A stretch of 9,004 nt of DNA from RGIG8767 sp964386235 (lineage in GTDB: Bacteria > Bacillota > Clostridia > Lachnospirales > Lachnospiraceae), in contig CAYLSH010000082.1 in NCBI GenBank assembly GCA_964386235.1, forward strand, positions 1 to 9,004. The letters run 5' to 3'. The notes beneath the pieces are model-generated. The model was given only the letters and a program-made list of their open reading frames with translations. It did no database searches and was not told the origin of the DNA. Numbering within the stretch: the stretch's first letter is position 1; each line of letters opens with the position of its first letter. The position numbers were made by a program, and so were the translations under genes. Below are positions 1 to 7,551 of this stretch, piece after piece.

Positions 1-7
1 CGCACGC

Positions 8-1213
8 TTACACTGTTATTATTTCCTGTTCCAATTTGCAATTATGTTCAAGCATATATTGCAGTGTTTCCACATACCGTCCTTTTTCTATAAGATTTTT
101 AGCCTTTACTTTGTCTTTGTCACTTAATTGCTTACAATGTTTGGCATACATCATGAGTTCATTCACACTCATACGAAATGAATGAAAATCAATTCCTGTT
201 CCTTTTCTAAGATGCTCCAAAATATAAAAACCATCTGGATCAATGTCTCCGAAATGATACCAGTTCTTCTGTGGATTTTCCTGATAAATTCGCCGCAAAA
301 GTGCTTGTTTTTCACTATTGTGGTATCCGGCCAAATAAATATAAACACAATTTTCATCATTTGCTCTATGAAATGAAGTCAAATTTTCTACCGTAACAAT
401 GCTTTTTTCCTCAACATGAATAGAGCGAATCTTTTTTATCAAATCAGACGATAACGCAATCGGTGCCGAATCAATTTGAATGGTGTTGCCATTTTCTAAA
501 TTCAACGCAATCTGTCCCTTAAGGTAAACATAGGATGGATTTGAGTAAATATTAAATTCCTCAAGTATTATTTTCTCTTGTTCTCTTACCTCATCAATTC
601 CCATAAGTTTTTCCGAAAAGTCCATATACGTGCAAAGTAATTTACAGATTTTATTTCGAAATTTGTTTTCAAAAGCCTTACTGTCTGCCAATAACAATAT
701 TGACAATTCTCTCTCCAGTAACTCTTCTGTGTTCTCTAAAATAAAATCCAAAATCCTCATAACATTTTCACACACATCAATCGTAAATACAGGATTCTTA
801 CCCGCCCTAATACGATCAAGCTGCTCATTGCAAAAAGAAGCAATCAATTTTTTTCCATTCTTACCCCACTCCTCAAAAAAAATAATTTGGTCCTGAATAA
901 CATCTTTTTTTCTTTTTCTGTTTAGCAGGTCATAATAATCCATTAACTTTTCACTACGAGCAATAAGTTTGATAATAACTCCATCCTTCGTCCGAATTGT
1001 TATCAACCCAATACTCTCCAAATAGCGCATTTCATTTTCAAAATCCCTGACCTGTTCAATATCTGCAAAATCAGAAACATACTCTGACCATATAACAATC
1101 GGTTCCACTGCAAAATTCTGTGAAACCAAATTGGTTCCCTCATGTGTTTTGCTTCTCTCATACTTATCCAATAAAACATTCAAAAGTTTTTCCTGATTAA
1201 CTGTAAATTTCAT
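8..1213 (-). CDS. jetD: JetD, TOPRIM nuclease subunit of Wadjet
   Basis: This is the DNA-cleaving subunit of Wadjet; in characterised systems JetD cuts circular plasmid DNA after the JetABC motor has extruded it. The protein is 401 aa. The N-terminal half (about 1-220) is helical and matches the DUF3322-like arm region, including the stretch LLLADSKAFE at 173-182. The C-terminal part (about 225-400) is the DUF2220/TOPRIM domain: E276 in the strand IVTVENLTSF, then GDIDPDG at 322-328 with D323, D325 and D327 as the metal-binding acidic cluster. AGYHNSEKQALL (295-306) between them is also typical of the family. The ATG at 1213 starts inside the end of jetC (17 nt overlap). Its ribosome site is weak, with only GTGAG a few bases upstream, so expression probably depends on coupling to jetC. 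The family assignment is firm; catalysis is inferred from family knowledge. The gene ends 7 bases from the window edge, so any terminator lies outside. Confidence 0.95.
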   Translation of the reverse strand: MKFTVNQEKLLNVLLDKYERSKTHEGTNLVSQNFAVEPIVIWSEYVSDFADIEQVRDFENEMRYLESIGLITIRTKDGVIIKLIARSEKLMDYYDLLNRKRKKDVIQDQIIFFEEWGKNGKKLIASFCNEQLDRIRAGKNPVFTIDVCENVMRILDFILENTEELLERELSILLLADSKAFENKFRNKICKLLCTYMDFSEKLMGIDEVREQEKIILEEFNIYSNPSYVYLKGQIALNLENGNTIQIDSAPIALSSDLIKKIRSIHVEEKSIVTVENLTSFHRANDENCVYIYLAGYHNSEKQALLRRIYQENPQKNWYHFGDIDPDGFYILEHLRKGTGIDFHSFRMSVNELMMYAKHCKQLSDKDKVKAKNLIEKGRYVETLQYMLEHNCKLEQEIITV

Positions 1214-4200
1214 TTACTCTCACTAATCCTTCCACGGCATTGGTATATCGTCCTGTGGTCACCAAGCTTACCGTTGATTGAATAAACTGACCAATACTGC
1301 TAATTTTCTCCGGCGGAGCTGCATATATTACTTGAAAATCATTCTCCTCCAAATATTTTACCATCTGCTCAATACGTTCTCTCGATAGTGCGGAAAAAGC
1401 TTCATCAATAAAGGCTAAGCGTGCACAGCAATTTCTTTTTGGATAACACTGTAATAAACTGGCAGCCAAAATGATAAAATAAGGAGTCTGCTTTTCGCCA
1501 TTCGAAGCAGAACCTTGTTTTTTAGAAAGATCCGCAGTGATTTTCTCATCACCTTGTTGGCTGGTAATCTCCATATCGTAAGTGAAGTATTTTCTGTAGT
1601 CCGTATATTCTGCCTCATCTTCCTCACTAAGAATCATATTCATAAACTCCTGAATATCTCTTTCCATCTCTTCATCATCACGGTTAGAATTCATATATAT
1701 TTCCGGTGAATTCATATAATTTTCCAGTTTCTTACAAATACGAAAGAATAACATTCTTTCCGGCTTTTCTTCCATCTTAAATTTATAAGTGTCCTGTCCA
1801 AAAGGAATTTGTTTTAATTCACGATTAATGGCTTCAATTTCTCGTCTTGCTTCTCCAATAGTCTCATTTATTTCTGCCACAAAATCATTCATAAAGGCAC
1901 TTTCCAATTTCTGAGCCTGCTCAACCAATCGACTGTGTGCCTCTTCAATCTTTACATTCGCAATATTACGGTACTCCTCATGATAAAATGGAATATAGCC
2001 AATTCCACGCTTGTTGATATCAATTTCCGATATCTTGCAATATTCCCATTGTACATTTTCCAATTCCTTTATGCATTTATCTAACTCATTTTTTAAATTC
2101 TGAACTGTACTTTCAGCAATAACTCTTATTTCACCGCGTTTTGCATGAAGTTTTTCATACTCATCCAACATAGCATTCTCTAATTCCAAATGTGCCAACC
2201 TTATTTCTTCATAAGCATTTTGTCGGTTGTATATTTCGCCCGCTATATTTTTCTGACGTTCCTTCTCACCTCTCTCTTCGCTTTCACATTCACCTATCCT
2301 CTTTGATATTATAGTCTGCTTTTCAATAACCTCATCGAAGGCTTTCTTTGCATCCTGTTGTTCCTGCAATACAGCAAGAAATTCAGGATTTTCTTCAATT
2401 TGTTTGATATTGTCTTCATGTTTACATTTCTTTTTCTGATTTTCAGCCAACAAATCCGGGGCATTCAATTGATAATTTGTCAAATCAAGATCAATACACC
2501 TTAACGAATTAATTTGTCCACAAACTTTTACCAATGTATCATTTTTCTTATTAAACTCATCCTGTATTACACGTTTATGCTCCAACGCAACTTTCTTTTG
2601 CCACTCTATTGCATCCTGCCCTAAACAAATCTGCGTTTTCTTAATATTCATGCAGGCAACCGAATAACTCTTTGCCAACATGCCATCCTTCATCAGACCG
2701 CCTTTAGGATATTCGTGCAGTTCTTCTAAAGATTCACACAGATGGATCTGATTCAGAAGATAGTTGGCATATCTTCTGGCATAAATATTAGGTATAATCA
2801 ATTGTTCAGCCGCAGATCCCTTTACCACCTCAGATTCCGGTAACTTGTCTGTAATGACTACATTAGCCGCATACAATTTCTTTTCCTGCAATATTTTCAT
2901 TGCTTCATGACAATATTTACCATCTACAATAATATAAAATCTTTTGCGTCCCAAGAACGTCTCAATTGCCTTACGCCATGATACATCCTTTATTGATTGC
3001 ACTAATTCTGCAAACATACGAACCTCTGTATTAATTCCCCTTTTAGCAAATTCATTCTTTATCACTTGTTTTGCATTCACTATCTCCTCCGGGAAAATAA
3101 TCCTGTTCGATTCAAGTATCTTAATCTGTTGTTCTATTTTTTCGCTTTCCTGTTTTAACACATTTAATTCATCTTCAAGATGAACTTTATCTGTTCCCAA
3201 AGTGTTTTTCAACTTTTCAACAGAATCGAGGAAAAAAATCAGTTCCTCACGTTTTTTATCCACAGAATATCCTTCATCTGCTATATGCAATAAATACCGT
3301 TTTCTTTCTTCTTCCCATTCCTCCAATGTCCACGAAAGATCAGCTGTCAGAGTTTTTTGTAACCGCAATAGTTTTGCAACCTGTTCTTCTTCTTGTCTTA
3401 TGTTAAATTCCAGCAGTTTGATCTGATTTTCCAGATTCTGTATGGATGTTTGCATTCCTTGATAAGCATCGTTTGATTCTGCAATCTGCAGTCTCTTGCG
3501 CGCTACCTCAAATAGTTCCTGAATGTTTTCTCTCTGGCTTTCCAGCCCAGACATCTTTTGTTCTAACGCCTGCAGCCGAAACTGTATGTCCTCTTTCTCT
3601 TTTTGTTTTATCAACAGATCCTGATAACGCAATAACATTTCACGAATATCCAAATTTCTTCTTCTTGTTTCATATTCGTGAATTTTACATTCTACTTCTT
3701 CCAGTTTTTCTTTTCCATCTCGCAAATCCTCATATATCTTTTTTATATGTTCAAACTGGTCTCTCTGTTGTCTAAGTTCTTTAAGTGAGTTAACCGTCCC
3801 CGGTTCCAAAACGCATTCTGCAATAAACTGATCAATATTATTCTCCGGATTAAACGCCATCATTTTAATCAACTTGGAACGATATTTGCTTACTTCACAT
3901 CGCAGTCCCAAAGCCCTCACAATCTGTTCCGTTCCACGATCTCTACCCATGAACTCAGAAGACTTCATTCGAACTCCCTTAAGTTGTAAAAGACTTTTAG
4001 GCGTAACATATAAATTTTTACCATCTATACTTGCAAAATTAATATCTTCAATTTGGGCATTTTTGCATATAAACCAACTGCTGGTTGGATTTGACACCTC
4101 ATCCTGAGATTCGATACATACACCTATCACCATATTTTCCTGCTCACTTGGTGACCAAAACTCCATCGCCACATAACTTACGATTTGACCCTGACGCAAA

Positions 4201-4451
4201 TACCTCATAGCGCCATTACTTTTGGTGTCGCCTCTCACATATCCCTTAACTGTTCTGTCTCGATCTTTTGCCGCCTTGTTAAACAGAGTATTGGCGGTAA
4301 GCAAATAAGTCATTGCATCCAATATGGTAGACTTACCGCTTCCATTCACGCCGGTAAACAAAGTAGACCCTTCCAAGCGAATGCATACATTTTGGAAACG
4401 AGACCACTGAACCAGCAATAATTTCGTTGCCGTTTTTCTATTCTTCATCAT
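1197..4451 (-). CDS. jetC: JetC, SMC-like ATPase of Wadjet
   Basis: This is the motor of the Wadjet complex, a MukB/SMC-like ATPase that pumps DNA loops using ATP. The protein is 1084 aa, shorter than MukB but of SMC layout. The N-terminal head has Walker A GVNGSGKST at 34-42. A coiled-coil arm rich in E, K, Q and L follows (about 225-450), then a globular hinge-like segment (about 455-625, around RFYIIVDGKY), and a returning coiled coil (about 625-885). The C-terminal head has the ABC signature SNGEKQ at 983-988, Walker B LAFIDE at 1012-1017 with catalytic E1017, the D-loop SALS, and a VIYAAPPEK strand where the switch histidine region falls. Two ATG codons stand in tandem (4449-4451 and 4446-4448); GGAGG lies 6 nt before the first and 9 nt before the second, so either may be used. 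The gene overlaps jetB by 14 nt and jetD by 17 nt. All ATPase motifs are intact, so it should be active. Confidence 0.96.
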   Translation of the reverse strand: MMKNRKTATKLLLVQWSRFQNVCIRLEGSTLFTGVNGSGKSTILDAMTYLLTANTLFNKAAKDRDRTVKGYVRGDTKSNGAMRYLRQGQIVSYVAMEFWSPSEQENMVIGVCIESQDEVSNPTSSWFICKNAQIEDINFASIDGKNLYVTPKSLLQLKGVRMKSSEFMGRDRGTEQIVRALGLRCEVSKYRSKLIKMMAFNPENNIDQFIAECVLEPGTVNSLKELRQQRDQFEHIKKIYEDLRDGKEKLEEVECKIHEYETRRRNLDIREMLLRYQDLLIKQKEKEDIQFRLQALEQKMSGLESQRENIQELFEVARKRLQIAESNDAYQGMQTSIQNLENQIKLLEFNIRQEEEQVAKLLRLQKTLTADLSWTLEEWEEERKRYLLHIADEGYSVDKKREELIFFLDSVEKLKNTLGTDKVHLEDELNVLKQESEKIEQQIKILESNRIIFPEEIVNAKQVIKNEFAKRGINTEVRMFAELVQSIKDVSWRKAIETFLGRKRFYIIVDGKYCHEAMKILQEKKLYAANVVITDKLPESEVVKGSAAEQLIIPNIYARRYANYLLNQIHLCESLEELHEYPKGGLMKDGMLAKSYSVACMNIKKTQICLGQDAIEWQKKVALEHKRVIQDEFNKKNDTLVKVCGQINSLRCIDLDLTNYQLNAPDLLAENQKKKCKHEDNIKQIEENPEFLAVLQEQQDAKKAFDEVIEKQTIISKRIGECESEERGEKERQKNIAGEIYNRQNAYEEIRLAHLELENAMLDEYEKLHAKRGEIRVIAESTVQNLKNELDKCIKELENVQWEYCKISEIDINKRGIGYIPFYHEEYRNIANVKIEEAHSRLVEQAQKLESAFMNDFVAEINETIGEARREIEAINRELKQIPFGQDTYKFKMEEKPERMLFFRICKKLENYMNSPEIYMNSNRDDEEMERDIQEFMNMILSEEDEAEYTDYRKYFTYDMEITSQQGDEKITADLSKKQGSASNGEKQTPYFIILAASLLQCYPKRNCCARLAFIDEAFSALSRERIEQMVKYLEENDFQVIYAAPPEKISSIGQFIQSTVSLVTTGRYTNAVEGLVRVNEIYS

Positions 4452-5085
4452 CCTCAGCCTCCTCTGTTTCTGACCCTTCTTTTACTAACATTCTTTTTTC
4501 AGTGGCCTCCACAAATTTTTTAAATTCTTCTGTATCTAATGCAAATTGTAAAGATGCATACAAGCGAATCAAACAATCTGCTTCCCCAATTCTTCCTTTT
4601 ACATCAATCAAGTTATATTTTGAAAACAAGTTCAATATATTAGCCATTGTTGTCTTATCCATCGGTTCTTTCAATCCATATTTTTCCAACGCAAATCTTA
4701 AATCTGTCATAGAAACAACAATTGTCTGTGCTAAGCTTCCGCTTCTTAATCTATCCGAATATAATGTCCATAGGCAGCATAAAACCATACTTTCAGCCTT
4801 TTTCAACGCTAATCTGTTCGCTTGAATTTTACCATTTTCGCCAAAATCAGCACAGTTACGAAGCATTATTACTCCATTTTCCCGATCAAGCATAATATCA
4901 AATCCAATAAACGAAAAATACTGCGTGAAAATCTCCGAACGCTTCGATGCAAAATAATACAATTTTTTATTGTCGTCATCTTTATCACGAACAATAAAAG
5001 TCTGTTTTAATAACCTTCTGCAACTTCTTTGAAACATATCCTTTTCCGAAGATGTAAGATCCTCCCACATGGTTTCAATACTCAT
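4438..5085 (-). CDS. jetB: JetB, KITE (MukE-like, DUF4194) subunit of Wadjet
   Basis: JetB is the small tandem winged-helix KITE subunit that sits on the kleisin JetA in the loop-extruding complex. The 215-aa protein fits DUF4194 in length and layout. An N-terminal helical part is followed by the beta element YYFASKRSEIF..YFSFIGFDIMLD (about 43-67) and VIML (72-75). A core helix NRLALKKAESMVLCCLW comes next (90-106), then a second winged-helix region (about 120-180). The C-terminus is strongly acidic (about 203-215). The start is set at the ATG at 5083-5085, which has GGAGG exactly 7 nt upstream; a TTG one codon earlier would leave only 4 nt. The chosen start forms a TGATG junction with the jetA stop (1 nt overlap). 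The codons of the acidic Glu-Glu tail also form the ribosome site of jetC. Sequence alone makes this a moderate match; the position between jetA and jetC makes the call firm. Confidence 0.93.
   Translation of the reverse strand: MSIETMWEDLTSSEKDMFQRSCRRLLKQTFIVRDKDDDNKKLYYFASKRSEIFTQYFSFIGFDIMLDRENGVIMLRNCADFGENGKIQANRLALKKAESMVLCCLWTLYSDRLRSGSLAQTIVVSMTDLRFALEKYGLKEPMDKTTMANILNLFSKYNLIDVKGRIGEADCLIRLYASLQFALDTEEFKKFVEATEKRMLVKEGSETEEAEDDEE
4458..4464 (-). promoter_or_regulatory. Ribosome binding site of jetC inside jetB
   Basis: GAGGAGG is formed by the codons of the acidic C-terminal tail of JetB, 6 nt before the first of two tandem ATG codons of jetC. The placement suggests translational coupling between the two subunits. 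Confidence 0.85.
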
Positions 5086-6488
5086 CAAGATTCCTCCCTG
5101 GCAATTCTAAATCTGCGCAAAATCATATCGTTTACTTCATAGTATCCATCCAATATTTCCACACAAAATCCATTATCCTTGGCATATGCAATCGACGAAA
5201 GACTTGTCAGCATGTCCCCTTTACTGATTAAAGGTAGTTCATCGCTATTAATCTCTTTGCTATCTCCCATTTGCTTTTCCAAATAAATTTTCATGATATC
5301 TCGCGAGTATGGATTATAGGCTTCTTTTTGTTGTGCTTCCCTCGCTGCCTTGATTGCCTCTTCTGTCATTTCTTCTATTTCAGATACTACCGGAGCTTTA
5401 ATTGTTTGATTTTGTCTTGGATACCGAATAGAACCCTCATCAATAAACTCATGACGATTCATTGTAAATAGAACATCCATCTCATCCGGCAAAGCATCCT
5501 TCATAGAAAGTTCTGCTAATTCTTCCATTATAAAACGCATTGTACGCTCAACATTTCCGCGCACATCCTTTTCACGATTTCGAATAAATCTGGCTCTTCC
5601 TACCGCAATTTGAAGATAAACATTTATTTTATGTTTAATATCTCTCATAATCTGATCATAATCCTCAACCAGAAACCGCTTTGTTGTCTGTATCATATCC
5701 AATACGGCATCCTGTGCCTGCTCAAAATCAATGTTCTCTTCTATACAACAGTCTTCCACTATACGTCCAAATACATCTTCATCCACGATCATTGCATCCA
5801 ATTTCGTCTTAATAAACATTCGATAAATATGTATGTTCTGTTGTTTCGTCAGCCTGGAATATTCACGAATAAAATTGCCCTCACAGTATTCTAAAATATT
5901 CTCAGTCAGACTCTCCAATGTCTTTTCCCGAACCATTTTCTCAATAATCTTACGAATGAAGGTAGATAACTTCTTTAATGCCTTTGATAAATCCCTGGCA
6001 TTTTTATTGATGCTCTTTATTCCATTTACATATGGATTTTCTTTCCACTGTTCTGCGTTATTTAAAGTATTGTAGATATTATAAATATAGCTGGAAAACT
6101 CCTCTTGTTCCGATTTTTCCAGCTGATTTAGAAATTCCGCAAGTGCAATGCCGTTTTCAGTCATCACAATCTGTTTTTCATAAGTGGCATCATCTATTTC
6201 TTCTTCAAGCCAACCAACTTCCTTTAAAAGAAACTTGCGAATTACAGCTGCAGCCATATCATTTGCCGTTCTATCCCCACTGTATTCATCGCCGGATAAT
6301 TCCACATGATTTTCCAAAAAATAAATTGCCAATGTATCTCTAATTCTGTTTCGTGGAATACGATAACTGATTTCTCTTTCATACTCTTTATAAATCAGTT
6401 GAATACAATCCGAATAGATTCTTTGATTACTTCCACTCGCTAAATTATTAAAAAATCCAGACGGAATTACACTAAAAACATGAAACAT
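5085..6488 (-). CDS. jetA: JetA, kleisin-like subunit of Wadjet (subtype II form)
   Basis: JetA is the MukF-like kleisin that bridges the JetC heads and carries JetB. The protein is 467 aa. The opening FSVIPSGFFNNLASGSNQ (5-22) followed by YSDCIQLIYKEYEREISY resembles the DUF5716-type JetA of subtype II Wadjet, not the DUF3375 JetA of subtype I; the subtype call rests on my recognition of this N-terminus. An N-terminal winged-helix-like region (about 1-125) is followed by a long helical middle (about 125-345), including KINVYLQIAVGRARFI (287-302), which is typical of the family. A charged linker (about 365-410) leads to a C-terminal winged-helix-like domain ending in YYEVNDMILRRFRI (449-462). 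The ATG at 6486-6488 is preceded by GGAGG with a rather long 12-nt spacer, and no other in-frame start exists nearby. It is the first gene of the operon proper, 34 nt after the decayed ATPase fragment. Its last codons encode the ribosome site of jetB. Confidence 0.93.
   Translation of the reverse strand: MFHVFSVIPSGFFNNLASGSNQRIYSDCIQLIYKEYEREISYRIPRNRIRDTLAIYFLENHVELSGDEYSGDRTANDMAAAVIRKFLLKEVGWLEEEIDDATYEKQIVMTENGIALAEFLNQLEKSEQEEFSSYIYNIYNTLNNAEQWKENPYVNGIKSINKNARDLSKALKKLSTFIRKIIEKMVREKTLESLTENILEYCEGNFIREYSRLTKQQNIHIYRMFIKTKLDAMIVDEDVFGRIVEDCCIEENIDFEQAQDAVLDMIQTTKRFLVEDYDQIMRDIKHKINVYLQIAVGRARFIRNREKDVRGNVERTMRFIMEELAELSMKDALPDEMDVLFTMNRHEFIDEGSIRYPRQNQTIKAPVVSEIEEMTEEAIKAAREAQQKEAYNPYSRDIMKIYLEKQMGDSKEINSDELPLISKGDMLTSLSSIAYAKDNGFCVEILDGYYEVNDMILRRFRIAREES
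5092..5098 (-). promoter_or_regulatory. Ribosome binding site of jetB inside jetA
   Basis: GGGAGGA lies within the last codons of jetA (Arg-Glu-Glu). Its GGAGG core is 7 nt from the ATG at 5085, and this spacing decides the jetB start in favour of the ATG over the TTG one codon upstream. Confidence 0.85.
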
Positions 6489-6500
6489 AAAAGATTTCAG

Positions 6501-6505
6501 CCTCC
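6501..6505 (-). promoter_or_regulatory. Ribosome binding site of jetA, long spacer
   Basis: GGAGG is read on the minus strand, 12 nt before the jetA ATG. The core is perfect but the spacing is longer than the usual 6-9 nt, so initiation on the first operon gene may be below maximal. It lies in the 34-nt gap after the ATPase fragment. Confidence 0.75.
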
Positions 6506-6522
6506 ATTTTTTTCAGGACTTA

Positions 6523-6978
6523 TTACAACTCCAAACTATTTTCGTTCAACAGAAATTCAAAAATACTCATTGTTATAATTCCATCCTCATCCCTCGTCAC
6601 ATTCATAACATCCCTAACCAAAACTATCTTCTTAAAAGAATCATTTACATTTAGCAGTAATGCTTTCTGCTGCACTCTTTTCTCCTCCGTAGGCATACTA
6701 AATGCAGACTGAATATAGTAACGTTTACTTCCAAGATTCGCTATAAAGTCAATTTCCAGATAAATTCTTTCTGTTTTGCCTTCTGAATTTAAACCTCTTT
6801 TTTCGACAACACCTACATCGACAGGATATCCTCTGCTACGCAATTCATTATATACAACATTCTCCATGATATGAGTTTCTTCAATTTGCCTAAATCCCAA
6901 TCGGGCATTTCAAATCCCAACATCTTCGAAATAGTACTTCAAAGGAGTGCCAATGTACTTTTCTCTTTTGATATTCAC
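6523..6978 (-). pseudogene. Truncated, nonsense-interrupted DUF4143-type AAA ATPase
   Basis: This is the C-terminal remnant of an ATP-binding protein of the AAA-DUF4143 family. Such proteins are normally about 400-450 aa, with an N-terminal Walker ATPase and a C-terminal DUF4143 domain. Reading from a GTG at 6976-6978, the frame gives KREKYIGTPLKYYFEDVGI, then a TGA at 6910-6912, then NARLGFRQIEETHIMENVVY and on to a TAA at 6523. Family members read roughly GLRNARLNFRQ here, so the TGA most simply derives from a CGA arginine codon by one C-to-T change. The remainder (YNELRSRGYPVDVGVVE, then EIDFIANLGSKRYYIQSAF) is the nuclease-like end of DUF4143 and is otherwise undamaged. The whole ATPase part is missing: upstream, the frame reaches a stop at 7045-7047 without family sequence. 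A 125-codon frame from TTG at 6900 remains open but has no clear ribosome site. I infer a dead gene; a short translated C-terminal product cannot be excluded. Confidence 0.85.
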
Positions 6979-6985
6979 ACCAAAA

Positions 6986-6991
6986 CTCCTT
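6986..6991 (-). promoter_or_regulatory. Ribosome-site-like AAGGAG before the ATPase fragment
   Basis: AAGGAG lies 7 nt upstream of the GTG at 6976-6978, an ideal spacing. Translation starting there would give only 22 codons before the internal TGA. It may be chance, or it may help ribosomes load on the leader of the Wadjet transcript. Confidence 0.5.
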
Positions 6992-7033
6992 AATTGGATA
7001 TTTTTAACATATATGACAATTTTATTCAAAATC

Positions 7034-7062
7034 ATTATATGCCTTCAGGTGTTTAAAATCAA
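7034..7062 (-). promoter_or_regulatory. Predicted sigma-70/sigma-A promoter upstream of Wadjet
   Basis: On the minus strand, TTGATT (7062-7057, 4 of 6 consensus bases) is separated by exactly 17 nt from TATAAT (7039-7034, 6 of 6). Transcription would start near 7027 and run through the ATPase fragment into jetA, leaving about 540 nt of leader. It is the best promoter I see between the NUDIX gene and jetA, so it probably drives the Wadjet operon. No operator-like repeat is evident around it. Confidence 0.7.
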
Positions 7063-7137
7063 TTTTACATTAAAAACTGTTTGACACATATACCAGTCTT
7101 ATTCAATGCATAGTCTTCTTTTTTGGCAAACAATACT

Positions 7138-7551
7138 TTACATTACCAGGTTCAAGTTTTTTTCAATTTTTGACACCAGTTCCAGATCCGCCGGAAGCCA
7201 CTCAACACTCCACAGTGTCTCCTTCGTCAGCCATTTCGAAGCTTCATGCTCTTTTAACACTAAATCCCCTGACACAATCCTGCATATATAACAATCCATT
7301 GACAGATGGAAATTCGGATAATCATACTCGACTGTATCCAGTAATTCCATAACTTCTATTTCAGTATCCAACTCTTCCTTTATTTCTCTAACAAGGGCCT
7401 CTTGCGGTGTCTCGCCTTCTTCGATTTTTCCACCGGGAAATTCCCATCCGTCTTTAAATTCTCCATATCCTCTCTGTGTTGCAAAAATAATAGGTTCTCC
7501 ATTATCATTTACAGCCTTAATAATTGCTGCCACTACTCGTATTGTTTTCAT
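7138..7551 (-). CDS. MutT-like NUDIX hydrolase
   Basis: This is a 137-aa NUDIX pyrophosphohydrolase of the (deoxy)nucleoside triphosphate / MutT type, which splits nucleotide substrates into a monophosphate and pyrophosphate. The opening strand TIRVVAAII and the core WEFPGGKIEEGETPQEAL are typical. The Nudix box runs from G41 to about T63: G41, E47, then R55-E56-I57 and E59-E60, which supply the metal ligands. The glycine normally found late in the box is D62, a substitution seen in some relatives and not expected to remove metal binding. Its length is typical of a stand-alone MutT-like enzyme. The ATG at 7549-7551 overlaps the helicase stop as ATGA, and AAGGAG 10 nt upstream lies inside the helicase gene, so the two are likely co-translated. 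The substrate cannot be read from sequence: oxidised dGTP clean-up is possible, but a role tied to the helicase is equally open. No terminator-like hairpin is clear after the stop. Confidence 0.93.
   Translation of the reverse strand: MKTIRVVAAIIKAVNDNGEPIIFATQRGYGEFKDGWEFPGGKIEEGETPQEALVREIKEELDTEIEVMELLDTVEYDYPNFHLSMDCYICRIVSGDLVLKEHEASKWLTKETLWSVEWLPADLELVSKIEKNLNLVM

Noticed and set aside
3446..3775. Plus-strand open frames opposite jetC, including one of 109 codons
   Set aside because: They lie antisense to a clearly coding SMC gene, have no family-like sequence and no ribosome sites; they are shadow frames.
6032..6343. Plus-strand frame of 103 codons opposite jetA
   Set aside because: Antisense to jetA with low-complexity translation and no ribosome site; shadow frame.
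6520..6560. Second promoter (TTGAAC, 18 nt, TAATAA) close to jetA
   Set aside because: The -10 box matches only about 3 of 6 bases and the site lies within the coding-like end of the ATPase fragment; much weaker than the one at 7034-7062.
7095..7117. AGTCTT repeated 17 nt apart as a possible operator
   Set aside because: A six-base direct repeat in AT-rich DNA, outside the promoter core, with no symmetry; likely chance.
7070..7135. Possible terminator after the NUDIX gene (TGTTTG and CAAACA followed by GTTTTT)
   Set aside because: Only a 6-bp stem with a loop of about 45 nt; not a credible intrinsic terminator.
7063..7142. Short minus-strand frame reading KVLFAKKEDYALNKTG after the NUDIX stop
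   Set aside because: Only about 26 codons between stops, no ribosome site or recognisable family; probably chance or an unrecognisable remnant.
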